Shown one piece after another: positions 18,659 to 27,085 of a DNA stretch of 64,000 nucleotides. A program made the translations under genes and the position numbers. Each line of letters starts with the position of its first letter. Position 1 is the first letter of the stretch. The notes below the pieces were generated by a model that made no database searches, was not told the DNA's origin, and saw only the letters and a program-made list of their open reading frames with translations. The DNA comes from Paenibacillus pabuli (lineage in GTDB: Bacteria; Bacillota; Bacilli; Paenibacillales; Paenibacillaceae), in assembly GCF_039831995.1 (NCBI RefSeq), contig NZ_JBDOIO010000003.1, positions 2,542,001-2,606,000 on the forward strand, given 5' to 3'.

Positions 18659-19471
18659 TTGGAACACAACCCTCACGATCCTCTTCCCACGGTCCAGACC
18701 GAGAAGGAGATCCCGGAAAAGAATACAACTGAACAGTCCCGCGTGATTGCCATCTGCTTGTTGGCAGGCAAAATCATGCTGCAAAGCGGGGGTGAAACCT
18801 ACCGTGTGGAAGACACAATGAAACGGATGGCTGCCGCCCTGGGACTCCCTCATTCACATAGCTATGTTGTACCGACAGGTATCTTTTTCTCGGTCGATGC
18901 CACCGAACCAGCCAAGCTGATTCGGATCTCCGAGCGCACCACAGATCTGGATAAGGTGTCCGAAGTGAACGCCGTCTCCCGCCGCATAGGCCAAGGGGAA
19001 CTTTCCGTTCAGGAAGCCCATGATCTGCTGCTGCAGATTGAAGGTAAACCCTCTTCCTATTCTGCAAGGGTAAAGCTGCTTGCTGCGGCTCTTTCGAGCG
19101 GTTGTTTTACCATTATGTTCGGCGGAGGCTGGGACGACTTCCTGCCTGCTGTAATCTGTGGAGGGATCGGTTATGCAGCAGTCATTGTTTTCCACCGGCT
19201 TGTACGGGTTAAGTTTTTCGCAGAGCTGAGCGCTGCTTTTGTGATTGGTTTGCTCGCCTTCTTACTTGTTGCGATTGGAGCAGGACACGAACGCGACAAA
19301 ATCATTATCGGATCGGTCATGCCGCTCGTACCAGGACTTCTGATTACCAATGCTGTGCGTGATCTGATGGCTGGACATCTGGTGTCCGGATTATCCAAGG
19401 GAGCGGAGGCGTTCCTGACTGCGTTTGCGATTGGTACAGGCATTGCGGTTGTATTTTCACTTTTTACGTAA
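18659..19471 (+). CDS. ThrE-type threonine/serine exporter, large subunit (DUF1212)
   Basis: The 270-residue protein is the N-terminal half of a ThrE-type exporter. A cytosolic/amphipathic domain has GKIMLQSGGETYRVEDTM, VVPTGIFFS and VNAVSRRIGQGELS. It is followed by about five membrane segments including MFGGGWDDFLPAV and GSVMPLVPGLLITNAVRDLMAGHL. In Corynebacterium ThrE both halves are one polypeptide; in many Firmicutes they are separate. The start is TTG 18659, with GGAG about 12 nt upstream; no ATG lies in frame before residue 40. The partner gene starts 18 nt after the stop. Confidence 0.9.
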   Translation: MEHNPHDPLPTVQTEKEIPEKNTTEQSRVIAICLLAGKIMLQSGGETYRVEDTMKRMAAALGLPHSHSYVVPTGIFFSVDATEPAKLIRISERTTDLDKVSEVNAVSRRIGQGELSVQEAHDLLLQIEGKPSSYSARVKLLAAALSSGCFTIMFGGGWDDFLPAVICGGIGYAAVIVFHRLVRVKFFAELSAAFVIGLLAFLLVAIGAGHERDKIIIGSVMPLVPGLLITNAVRDLMAGHLVSGLSKGAEAFLTAFAIGTGIAVVFSLFT

Positions 19472-19489
19472 GACGGAGGTATGCAGGAT

Positions 19490-19939
19490 ATGCTTCATTT
19501 TATAGAACAGGCTCTGACCAGCTTTGTCGCTTCGGCTGCGTTTGGCATTATATTTAATGCACCACGCCGCATGCTGCTTCATGGCGGCTTTGTCGGCATG
19601 ATCGGCTGGATCATCTATGTCGTGCTTGAATACGCGGCGGATGCCGTTCCTGCGACACTTGCAGCTACCATTGCCGTCGGTGTTATCAGCCAGATGTTCT
19701 CCCGCCTGTTCCGGGCGCCAGTCATTATCTTCAGCGTCGCCGGTATCATTCCACTGGTCCCTGGCGGTCTCGCGTATAACGCCATGCGCAGCTTTGTACA
19801 AAATGACTATAGTGCGGCCATGGAGATGGCTGCCAAAGCACTAATGTTATCCGGAGCCATCGCTGTAGGACTCGTACTCTCGGAAGTTCTCAACCAGATG
19901 ATACGCCGGATGCCTGGCGCCCTAAGGGCAAAATCATAA
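19490..19939 (+). CDS. ThrE-type threonine/serine exporter, small subunit (DUF3815)
   Basis: The 149-residue integral membrane protein has four to five hydrophobic segments and the motif FSVAGIIPLVPGGLAYNAMR, which mirrors MPLVPGLLITNAVRD of the first half. It is the C-terminal half of the split exporter. ATG 19490 is preferred because GGAGGT (19475-19480) lies 9 nt upstream; an ATG at 19481 abuts it. The two genes are co-transcribed and most likely form a heteromeric amino-acid exporter in the cytoplasmic membrane. Confidence 0.9.
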   Translation: MLHFIEQALTSFVASAAFGIIFNAPRRMLLHGGFVGMIGWIIYVVLEYAADAVPATLAATIAVGVISQMFSRLFRAPVIIFSVAGIIPLVPGGLAYNAMRSFVQNDYSAAMEMAAKALMLSGAIAVGLVLSEVLNQMIRRMPGALRAKS

Positions 19940-19984
19940 TCGGTTTTGAATTACATCTTCACTATACAACAGACGGTAATAGAA

Positions 19985-20027
19985 AAGGCCCGTTATATCA
20001 GGGTTTAACCTGAACGTAACGGGCCTT
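19985..20027. terminator. Bidirectional intrinsic terminator
   Basis: AAGGCCCGTTA and TAACGGGCCTT form a perfect 11-bp stem between convergent genes. Confidence 0.8.
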
Positions 20028-20071
20028 ATGACATGTAATGTTTTTTGGCTGATTGCTTAGGTACGAACGGA

Positions 20072-20617
20072 TTATTTTACGAATGTGTTTTTCACCCGGA
20101 CTGACTTCAGAAAATATGGAATGAAGATACAGCAGGTCAGTATCGATCTGATAGTTAAATTCCGTGCAGGTGTTGTCTCGAACGCGTTCAGCGCGCCTGG
20201 AATCTCCGTCTGACCAATCATGATCCATGTCCCGATGGCAGCGAGCACATTAGCCAAGTACAGCAGGATCATCATCCGCGGAAACTGCCTTTTTTTCATG
20301 TACAACAGAACCAAATTTACAATTACGATGATCAGAAGAATGACGTTACTTATGGCTCCGTACCATAGTAACGGGTTCATGACACGATAATACAGGCCCA
20401 GATCCGCTTCGCTGAACATTCCCCGATCGGCCGGATTCATAATAACAGAAACCTGGGACAGATCCACAACCAGAAGCAGCAGCGAAGCAATTAAGCTAAT
20501 CTGGATTAGAATAAGCCAGCCGCCCAAGCCGGATATTCCAGGCAGCTCCGTCCTTGTTCCGGGTTCGGAAAACAATGATCTTGTATCGACATCGGTGTTA
20601 CGTTCTTGATCTCCCAT
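20072..20617 (-). CDS. DUF2569-like membrane protein
   Basis: The 181-residue protein has four transmembrane helices. The entry motif GISGLGGWLILIQI is the signature of DUF2569 membrane proteins, whose function is unknown. The short N-terminal cytosolic tail (DQERNTDVDTRSLF) is polar. ATG 20617 has GGAGG five nt upstream; the longer frame to 20650 overlaps that site. It is monocistronic and shares the terminator with the exporter operon. Confidence 0.8.
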   Translation of the reverse strand: MGDQERNTDVDTRSLFSEPGTRTELPGISGLGGWLILIQISLIASLLLLVVDLSQVSVIMNPADRGMFSEADLGLYYRVMNPLLWYGAISNVILLIIVIVNLVLLYMKKRQFPRMMILLYLANVLAAIGTWIMIGQTEIPGALNAFETTPARNLTIRSILTCCIFIPYFLKSVRVKNTFVK

Positions 20618-20720
20618 CTCATCCTCCCTCCAAACCGGTGAAGCGTACATTATACCTCATAATCCATATTTTGTGTTGTTAATCAGGAAAGAAAAGACAC
20701 AAAGTTGGATCCATTCAGCT

Positions 20721-22580
20721 CTACCGACCTGTCCGGTTCATTACTGATGCAAACAAATCTGCCGCTGCTCCGCTGCCCGATCGCATATAATGTTCTGCAT
20801 CGGTATAGTCAAATCCCATCCAGACAGCTGCAGTCCACTTACTTGTATAACCGACGAACCACAAATCCCGATTACCATCCCTGCTGATTCCAGGTACTGC
20901 TGCCTGTGTCGTTCCTGTCTTTCCAGCCACGTTGTAATGGCTCAGCTGGGCACGGCTGCCCGTTCCCTGGCTAACCACATTTTGCAGCATCTTGGTCATT
21001 GCACGAGCTGTATTGGATGTGATCACCTGCTTATTTTCGGGTCGGTATGCGTAAATGATTCGTCCGTTTGCGTCCCTGATTTCTCGAATTAGATGTGCGG
21101 TATTGAATCTGCCATCATTGGCAAATACGGAATAGGCCTGGGCCATTTTCAGCGGGGATACTCCTGTATGTACGCCTCCCAATGCAATGGAGAGGTTGAA
21201 ATCTTCCTGATCCAGTTCAATCCCTAATCGGCTTGCAAACTCATGTGCCTGTTTCAGCCCGATCTGATCTAGCAGCCATACCGCCGGTGCATTAATGGAC
21301 TTCTGGAGTGCAAATGACATCGTGACAGACCCTCTATACTGCCCTCCCAGATTGCTTGGTCGATAGCTGCCATAGGATAAGCGTTTGTCAGGCAACATGC
21401 TGTCCGGCTTGAACTGCCCGGATTCCAGAGCCGGACCGTACGCAATAATCGGCTTAAATGCCGAACCAGGCTGCCTCGCGTCCGTGATTGCCCGGTTGAT
21501 GCCACCTGTTACAGGGTCACGTCCACCCATCATTGCTTTCACTTCACCATTATGCTGATCAACAATAACCATACTTGCCTGCACTTGTTCATCTTCCCGA
21601 TCATCGCTAAACCGTGAGGGGTCACGGAATGCTTCCTCCATGGCAAGCTGTGCCTGTCTGTCGAGTCCGGTGTGAATGGTCCATCCAGCGGATTGAATGT
21701 CTGTTTCACGTTTGCCTGTGAGACGAACCGCTTCCAACATCACTGCATCCACCGCAGAAATATAATCCGGCATAGGTTGATCTGCAGCAGACCCAGCTGC
21801 TGCTTCAGGTGGCGTGTAGTCCACGCGGCGCGCTTCCTGCATCTGTTCTTTGGTAATCAGACCTTGTTCGTGCATTAAAGTAAGGATAACGGAACGCCTT
21901 TGCTTGGATCGCTCATCATCATCCACCGGATTATATATGGAAGGTCCCTTGGGAATTGCCGCCAAAGTAGCGATCTGCCATAGCTCAAGCTCACGTAGGT
22001 CTTCAATGCCGAAGTAACGCCGAGCGGCGGCTTTCACTCCATACTGCTGGCGTCCCATATAAATATGATTCAGATACATTTCCAGCAGCTCATCCTTGTT
22101 AAATCTCTTCTCCAGTGAAATGGCTATCGACATTTCGTTCACCTTGCGCACCAGCGTTTTCTCTCCGTTCAAGTACAGGTTTCGGGCCAACTGCTGCGTA
22201 ATGGAGCTTCCTCCCTGACTCCAATCCATATGTACGAAATCTTGCACAATAGCCCGGCTAATGCCGATATAATCGATCCCTTCATGCTGATAAAAGCGGC
22301 GGTCTTCCGTAGCCAAAAAAGCCTGTATCAACAGCTCCGGCATGTCTCCGAGATCCGCATATTCTGCGAATCCGCTCGACTGCGTGCGGAATCTGGCAAT
22401 TTCAGCTCCAGCCGAATCGGTAATAACGGTTGAAGAGGCTTTGGTTATAGCCTCCGGATGATTGCGCACCATAGCTTCGCCGTATGTAACCATATAGAGA
22501 CAACCCATCAGTAACAAAACAACAACGACTACCGCTGCATCAAAAAAATGATAAATTCCCTTCTTTATTTTATTTCTCAA
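20721..22580 (-). CDS. Class A penicillin-binding protein (PBP1A/2c-like)
   Basis: A bifunctional peptidoglycan synthase of about 619 residues. After a single N-terminal membrane anchor it has the GT51 glycosyltransferase domain (ATEDRRFYQHEG, GGSSITQQLARN, RKVNEMSIAI) and a transpeptidase domain with SAFK (QPGSAFKPI), SIN (KSINAPAVW) and KTGTT (VAGKTGTTQA). The open frame begins at 22655, but TTG 22580 has AAGGAG 7 nt upstream and starts inside the stop region of the preceding gene (11-nt overlap), implying coupling. ATG 22619 is the alternative. It is the last gene of an operon with the dead kinase paralogue. Confidence 0.92.
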   Translation of the reverse strand: MRNKIKKGIYHFFDAAVVVVVLLLMGCLYMVTYGEAMVRNHPEAITKASSTVITDSAGAEIARFRTQSSGFAEYADLGDMPELLIQAFLATEDRRFYQHEGIDYIGISRAIVQDFVHMDWSQGGSSITQQLARNLYLNGEKTLVRKVNEMSIAISLEKRFNKDELLEMYLNHIYMGRQQYGVKAAARRYFGIEDLRELELWQIATLAAIPKGPSIYNPVDDDERSKQRRSVILTLMHEQGLITKEQMQEARRVDYTPPEAAAGSAADQPMPDYISAVDAVMLEAVRLTGKRETDIQSAGWTIHTGLDRQAQLAMEEAFRDPSRFSDDREDEQVQASMVIVDQHNGEVKAMMGGRDPVTGGINRAITDARQPGSAFKPIIAYGPALESGQFKPDSMLPDKRLSYGSYRPSNLGGQYRGSVTMSFALQKSINAPAVWLLDQIGLKQAHEFASRLGIELDQEDFNLSIALGGVHTGVSPLKMAQAYSVFANDGRFNTAHLIREIRDANGRIIYAYRPENKQVITSNTARAMTKMLQNVVSQGTGSRAQLSHYNVAGKTGTTQAAVPGISRDGNRDLWFVGYTSKWTAAVWMGFDYTDAEHYMRSGSGAAADLFASVMNRTGR

Positions 22581-23301
22581 TACGCTGCTCCTTGCCTTCC
22601 TGCTCTTCCGAGAAGGCATGTTCGTGTGAATCCAGGTGAACAGACTCAAGCGCATGCTTTAACAGCAATGTCTGTTCATACGCAAGCCTAACCCAATGCT
22701 CTCTCTCGGCTTCGTCCCGGCAGTGTCCTTTCAATACCTCCTCCAGTGCAGAACGAACCCCATACAACGTCAGTTTGATCGGCAAATCGGCTTGCGCGGA
22801 AACCCGCTGCAATCCATCTCTTTTCATATTTTCATTAGAATGCTTATCGAGACTTGGAGTAGTATGACCAGACAGTGACACGAAACCTTCACGCCCATTC
22901 AACTGCTCCTTATGCATGCGAAGCCCAATTTCATTCAGATCGGCTGCGATCTGCCGGAGCTCGCCTCCATTCAACACCTCAATTGGAGCAGGGATCTGCC
23001 CCGCAGCCATCTCCTGGGTTCCCAAGGTAATACGGTTCATATCATCTGAAATCTTCTGGGATCGAATCCAGAAGAACAAAACAAATAAGGCTCCTCCGAT
23101 GAATATCAAGAAGGGCCTTATCCCGACATGGTTGATTCCCCAGTGGACAAGACGAGTCATCCATGTGGCTTCAGACAAGATGTGATGATAAGCGAAACGT
23201 GACATGCGATAAACGACAAACAGGAGCATGGCGCTAAGCAGCGCACTTGCTCCACAAATGTATATGTATCTTAATCTGACTGTACGTAATGAACCTCTCA
23301 T
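22570..23301 (-). CDS. Truncated, catalytically dead histidine-kinase paralogue
   Basis: The 243-residue protein aligns with the sensor kinase encoded just upstream: two membrane helices, a near-copy of the second-helix segment (LVHWGINHVGIRPFLIFIGG against RGVRWLINHIGSAPLMIIIG), a HAMP-like linker (ITLGTQEMAAG), then a degenerate DHp region. Where the kinase has HDLRTPLTS this protein has ADLPIKLTL, so the phospho-accepting His is Ala171. No N, G1 or G2 box follows; the ATPase domain is missing. ATG 23301 has GGAGGAGG upstream. It keeps an intact frame with a coupled downstream PBP gene, so it is likely functional as a regulator or scaffold (inference). Confidence 0.85.
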   Translation of the reverse strand: MRGSLRTVRLRYIYICGASALLSAMLLFVVYRMSRFAYHHILSEATWMTRLVHWGINHVGIRPFLIFIGGALFVLFFWIRSQKISDDMNRITLGTQEMAAGQIPAPIEVLNGGELRQIAADLNEIGLRMHKEQLNGREGFVSLSGHTTPSLDKHSNENMKRDGLQRVSAQADLPIKLTLYGVRSALEEVLKGHCRDEAEREHWVRLAYEQTLLLKHALESVHLDSHEHAFSEEQEGKEQRIEK

Positions 23302-23318
23302 ATTCGGTCTCCTCCTCC

Positions 23319-23391
23319 ATTATACAGTTCCTTATGTGGATTGAGGTTAAGTTTACCGAATACTTCTTAATAAAGAAGTAGTTAACTTCTT
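23319..23391 (-). promoter_or_regulatory. Candidate promoter and regulator-binding repeats for the dead-kinase/PBP operon
   Basis: On the minus strand a TATAAT box (23319-23324) lies just before the ribosome site. The expected -35 position is a poor ACCTCA, which suggests an activator. Further upstream are three copies of AAGAAGT/ACTTCTT at 23362-23368, 23373-23379 and 23385-23391, two of them forming an inverted repeat. They are plausible sites for the response regulator encoded nearby. The 23362-23379 pair could instead be part of a weak terminator for the kinase gene. Confidence 0.4.
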
Positions 23392-23425
23392 ATCATTTTC
23401 TTAACATGCGCTGCTTCTGTTACCT

Positions 23426-24562
23426 TTACCGTTCCTTCGGATCACGATGAACAGAGGCAGGAGCCAGCGGGAAACGGGTCACAAAATCCGTTCTGCCGTT
23501 CTCACTGAATGCGGCGATGCGGCCATGGTGCAACTCAATCATGGATTTAGCAATTGCCAGACCAAGTCCTGTTCCTCCCGTGTCACGCGAGCGGGATTTG
23601 TCGACCCGGTAGAACCTTTCGAACAAGCGGGGCAGATCCTGGGCAGGGATAGCTTCCCCGTAATTACTGATGCGGACCACTGCTTCTCCCTCATCATGGG
23701 ATAATGCAATCTCAACAACTTTCCCCTGTGCTCCATACCGGATTGCATTACTGAACAGATTCTCGTAGGCCCGGACAAGCTCTCCGGGAGCGGCCATAAT
23801 CCAGATCGGCTCCTGACCACCAGTGATTTTGTACGTCATGCCCGCTTCTTCCAGCATTGGCGCAAACTCCTCGGCCAGCTGCATCAGGAACGGATTCAGA
23901 TTGAGAGGTATCAGAGATAAGGGAAGGCTTCCTCCGCTAACACGCGTATATTCAAATAAATCGTCAATCAGTTTCCTTAATGTTAATGATTTCTCATAAG
24001 CAATGCTGACATAATAACGCATTTCGATCTCGTCCTGGTACCGATCCTTCTCAATGTACTCCAGGAAACCAAGAATGGAGGTCAGCGGCGTTCTGAGATC
24101 ATGAGAGATACCTGTGATCAAGTCATTCTTGGCTGCTACCGCACTTCGTTCTTCCTGCAGCGACTGCTGCAACTGCTCGGCCATTTGATTGATACTGGCA
24201 GCAACGACGCCGAATTCATCCGATGTCTTCACCTCGATCCGGTGTGACAACTCTCCTTTGGCTACCTCCTGGATGCCGGCAGTAATTTCGTCCAGAACCA
24301 GCATCACTCTGCGCGTGAACAGGAAAAAGAACAGCACAAAAGCTAGCACGCCGATTATAATCATCAGCGGAGCAGAACCAATGTGGTTGATCAGCCACCT
24401 GACTCCCCTGGCCGGAATGGAGTAATTGGGATAATCCTGGGCTGCCAACATGGATTGCACAACTTTGCTGCCGCCAAACAAAATAGCCGCCGTCAAAATC
24501 CCACTCAGCAGAAAGGCATAGATAAATTTCCACCGGACCGTATTAATTAGTTTTGAATTCAT
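23426..24562 (-). CDS. VanS-like sensor histidine kinase
   Basis: The 378-residue kinase has two transmembrane helices (about 12-32 and 64-83) flanking a very short extracytoplasmic loop, a HAMP segment, the H-box ISHDLRTPLT with His154, the N-box ENLFSNAIRYG and the G2 box GGTGLGLAIAKS. The short loop fits an intramembrane-sensing type kinase for envelope stress. ATG 24562 follows GGGAG by 8 nt. It is 65 nt downstream of its response regulator, and a truncated paralogue plus a PBP gene follow, which points to cell-wall control. Confidence 0.93.
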   Translation of the reverse strand: MNSKLINTVRWKFIYAFLLSGILTAAILFGGSKVVQSMLAAQDYPNYSIPARGVRWLINHIGSAPLMIIIGVLAFVLFFFLFTRRVMLVLDEITAGIQEVAKGELSHRIEVKTSDEFGVVAASINQMAEQLQQSLQEERSAVAAKNDLITGISHDLRTPLTSILGFLEYIEKDRYQDEIEMRYYVSIAYEKSLTLRKLIDDLFEYTRVSGGSLPLSLIPLNLNPFLMQLAEEFAPMLEEAGMTYKITGGQEPIWIMAAPGELVRAYENLFSNAIRYGAQGKVVEIALSHDEGEAVVRISNYGEAIPAQDLPRLFERFYRVDKSRSRDTGGTGLGLAIAKSMIELHHGRIAAFSENGRTDFVTRFPLAPASVHRDPKER

Positions 24563-24627
24563 CTTCAAGACTCCCTGCTCATGTGCTTCCACCGCCAAGC
24601 AACGTAACGATATGATCATGCATCCTG

Positions 24628-25329
24628 TTACGGTTTAATCATTTTGTAGCCGACACCCCACACGGTTTGAATAAACTTTGGATGTTTGCTGTCGACTTCA
24701 ATTTTCTCACGAATCTTCCGGATATGCACCATCACCGTATTATTCGATTCCATAAATTCTTCTTTCCATACCTGTCTGTAAATTTGCTCCATGCTTAATA
24801 CTGAGCCTTGATGACGTGCGAGCAGTTCCAGCACGGCAAATTCACGGGGAGTCAGACGAACGGGCTGCTCATCCACCCATACCTCATGCGTATCGGTATT
24901 GATGACCAGATCATCAATGACCCACTCATGCTCCTTTTGTTCCCGTGCTTCATTAAACGTATAATACCTGCGAAGCTGGGACTTGGCCCGGGCGACCAGT
25001 TCAAGGGGATTAAACGGCTTGGTCACATAATCATCCGCACCAATGCTCAGTCCCGTTATCTTGTCGATATCCATGCTTTTGGCGGAGAGCATGATGATGG
25101 GCATCTTCTGCTCCTCCCTGATCTTCATGCATGCTTCGATTCCGTCCATATTCGGCATCATGACATCCAGAATAATCAGATCGATCTGCTCTTTCTTCAA
25201 TTGTTCCAGCGCCTCGATGCCGTCACTTGCCGTTAAAACCCTGTACCCTTCATTGCCAAAATAAATTTCCATCAGTTTAATAATTTCCTGCTCGTCATCC
25301 ACAAGCAGAATGGTAGCTGGCTGTGCCAC
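24628..25329 (-). CDS. VanR-like OmpR-family response regulator
   Basis: The 233-residue regulator has a receiver domain (ILLVDDEQEI; phospho-acceptor Asp55 in IILDVMMPNMDG; Lys in VTKPFNPLEL) and a C-terminal winged helix (RLTPREFAVLELLARHQG, VMVHIRKIREKIE, VWGVGYKM). I chose GTG 25329, which has GAAAGGAAT upstream and begins AQPATILLVDDE; the longer frame from 25359 would run into the preceding gene. It partners the downstream kinase and probably drives the dead-kinase/PBP operon. Confidence 0.94.
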   Translation of the reverse strand: MAQPATILLVDDEQEIIKLMEIYFGNEGYRVLTASDGIEALEQLKKEQIDLIILDVMMPNMDGIEACMKIREEQKMPIIMLSAKSMDIDKITGLSIGADDYVTKPFNPLELVARAKSQLRRYYTFNEAREQKEHEWVIDDLVINTDTHEVWVDEQPVRLTPREFAVLELLARHQGSVLSMEQIYRQVWKEEFMESNNTVMVHIRKIREKIEVDSKHPKFIQTVWGVGYKMIKP

Positions 25330-25355
25330 GGCATTATTCCTTTCGATTCCATGAA

Positions 25356-26297
25356 TCATTGATTCTTCAAATTATACCACCGGGGAATGAATCTGCGAAA
25401 ATCATCATGATCTTCCCGGACACGCTCAATCTTGTCCATCATGTCATTCGTCTCTTCCGGCATCACCTGCTGGATCCATACCACAGAAGATACCAGCGCC
25501 ATTGCTGTGTATAAAGAGTATAATCTCCAGAACTGCTCATCAGGCTCGTTACCGCCAAAATAACCCTGGATCTGTCCAATGGAATATGGAATGCTCGTCT
25601 CAGATGCAAACAAGCCCAACTTCAAAAATTCGTGAACCGGATCGCCTTGGTCAAAACGATTGAAATCAATAACTCCTGCAAGCTTATCCTCCTTGATGAC
25701 AAGGTTGCCCGGATGAAAGTCATCATGCTGGAATCCATCCGGCCGATGTTTCATCCAGTCCAGATGTTGTTCAATAAATGCAAGAATGTTCTGATCACGA
25801 TTCATTTGGACGAGGCACTGTCTGTACCTCTCCATATAACGCTGATGCTTCTTACTCTTGCGTATGTACCACGACTCCGCTAGTCCCTCCACCTTGAGAC
25901 GATGAATTTTCCGCAGTTCTGCACCTGCTTCCATGCCTATGTCCCACTGGCTCTGTTGGTCCATTCGAGGAAGAACCCTCGCTGCTTCTTCACCCTCGAT
26001 ATAGGCAAGCAGCATATAACCATTCTCTTCATCCAGTCGTCCCAGGCTTATTGGTAATGGGCAACGGACCCCCAGTTCCTGCAAGGCTGTCATGCATTGA
26101 TATTCGTTCCTTTTCATTGGTTCCTGAGACAAGTGAAAAGTGCACAGCAAAAAATATCCCTGATCCGGGACAAAGACCTTCCATTTCAGATCCGATGAAT
26201 ATCCTCTCAACAAGGGCTCAATCTCTGTAGCCTGACGCAGTTGAGGAATGTTCTGAAGCATGTCTTTTAACGCCTGATATATAAGATATCGTTTCAA
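25356..26297 (-). CDS. Aminoglycoside phosphotransferase-family (APH) kinase
   Basis: The 313-residue protein has the APH/choline-kinase fold marks: catalytic loop FQHDDFHPGNLVI with the HxDxxxxN pattern, and the metal-binding GVIDFNRFDQGDP. The N-terminal lobe has GYSSDLKWKVF in the nucleotide-loop position. Similar proteins are often named for resistance, but few phosphorylate aminoglycosides; it could act on another small hydroxyl compound. Its stop is 26 nt from the response regulator start, so the three genes form one operon. Confidence 0.88.
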   Translation of the reverse strand: MKRYLIYQALKDMLQNIPQLRQATEIEPLLRGYSSDLKWKVFVPDQGYFLLCTFHLSQEPMKRNEYQCMTALQELGVRCPLPISLGRLDEENGYMLLAYIEGEEAARVLPRMDQQSQWDIGMEAGAELRKIHRLKVEGLAESWYIRKSKKHQRYMERYRQCLVQMNRDQNILAFIEQHLDWMKHRPDGFQHDDFHPGNLVIKEDKLAGVIDFNRFDQGDPVHEFLKLGLFASETSIPYSIGQIQGYFGGNEPDEQFWRLYSLYTAMALVSSVVWIQQVMPEETNDMMDKIERVREDHDDFRRFIPRWYNLKNQ

Positions 26298-26438
26298 CCC
26301 CTGGTCCTCCGCTGTTAACGTATAAGTAGTATCGTCCGTCTACTGATCCTTTAACCTTTTGCAGCACCGGACTCGTCAAGCTTCTATGTATTTTATCAGA
26401 ACGAGCCTGATTCAGGCAGCACCTAAAACGCTATGTAT

Positions 26439-26909
26439 TCAATTATTCAAGCAATATGCCCTGGACTCTCTTCCCGTCAGGGTCAGCATCGTATATAGTT
26501 GTCCTCTATGATGATACACATGCCCCATAATCTCAAGCAGCCACTCCAGACGACTGTAGGATGCTCCCCAATAGGAATCAGTCACCTTCAGCAGTTCCTC
26601 TGTATTAAATTGTCGGTACCGTTGATATAAATACATCTGATTCTCAATAAGAGCTTGTTTGATCTCACTTAACGTACGGGGTTGATTTTCTTCGTAAAAC
26701 GCAGCCATCTCCTCTTCCGAGGCACCTTCTGATATGTACACGCCTGCTCGGCAGATCATCGACAAATGAGAGAGCAGCTCACCAACCGGTGGTTTTCCCT
26801 CAATCGGAGTCAAAGTTAAATCCTGTTCAGACAGCTCATCACAGATATCAATCAATGATGTTACTGCCACATCAATATGTTTGAATGCAGATTGAATCAC
26901 CGATATCAC
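26439..26909 (-). CDS. DinB-family protein
   Basis: The 156-residue protein shows the four-helix DinB layout and three candidate metal ligands: His in GELLSHLSM and two in MGHVYHHRGQL. Family members are metal-dependent thiol transferases or stress proteins of mostly unknown activity. It is separate from the APH operon by about 140 nt and is monocistronic on the minus strand. Confidence 0.85.
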   Translation of the reverse strand: MISVIQSAFKHIDVAVTSLIDICDELSEQDLTLTPIEGKPPVGELLSHLSMICRAGVYISEGASEEEMAAFYEENQPRTLSEIKQALIENQMYLYQRYRQFNTEELLKVTDSYWGASYSRLEWLLEIMGHVYHHRGQLYTMLTLTGRESRAYCLNN

Positions 26910-27011
26910 TTCCTTTTCATCCCATTATACAGAACACATGATCGTATTTCAATCGGAACTACACCCCCTATATATATAAACAAGCTACCTACCAAAACCA
27001 ACATTCACGAA

Positions 27012-27056
27012 CAAAAAAAGTCCCTCCTCCATCATATAGACGGAATTAGGGACGTT
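27012..27056 (-). terminator. Intrinsic terminator of the YwqG-like gene
   Basis: Read on the minus strand, GTCCCT pairs with AGGGAC (outer stem of a larger imperfect hairpin), followed by TTTTTTTG. Confidence 0.7.
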
Positions 27057-27085
27057 TTGTTGCTTCTATAGATTTAATTCGGACT

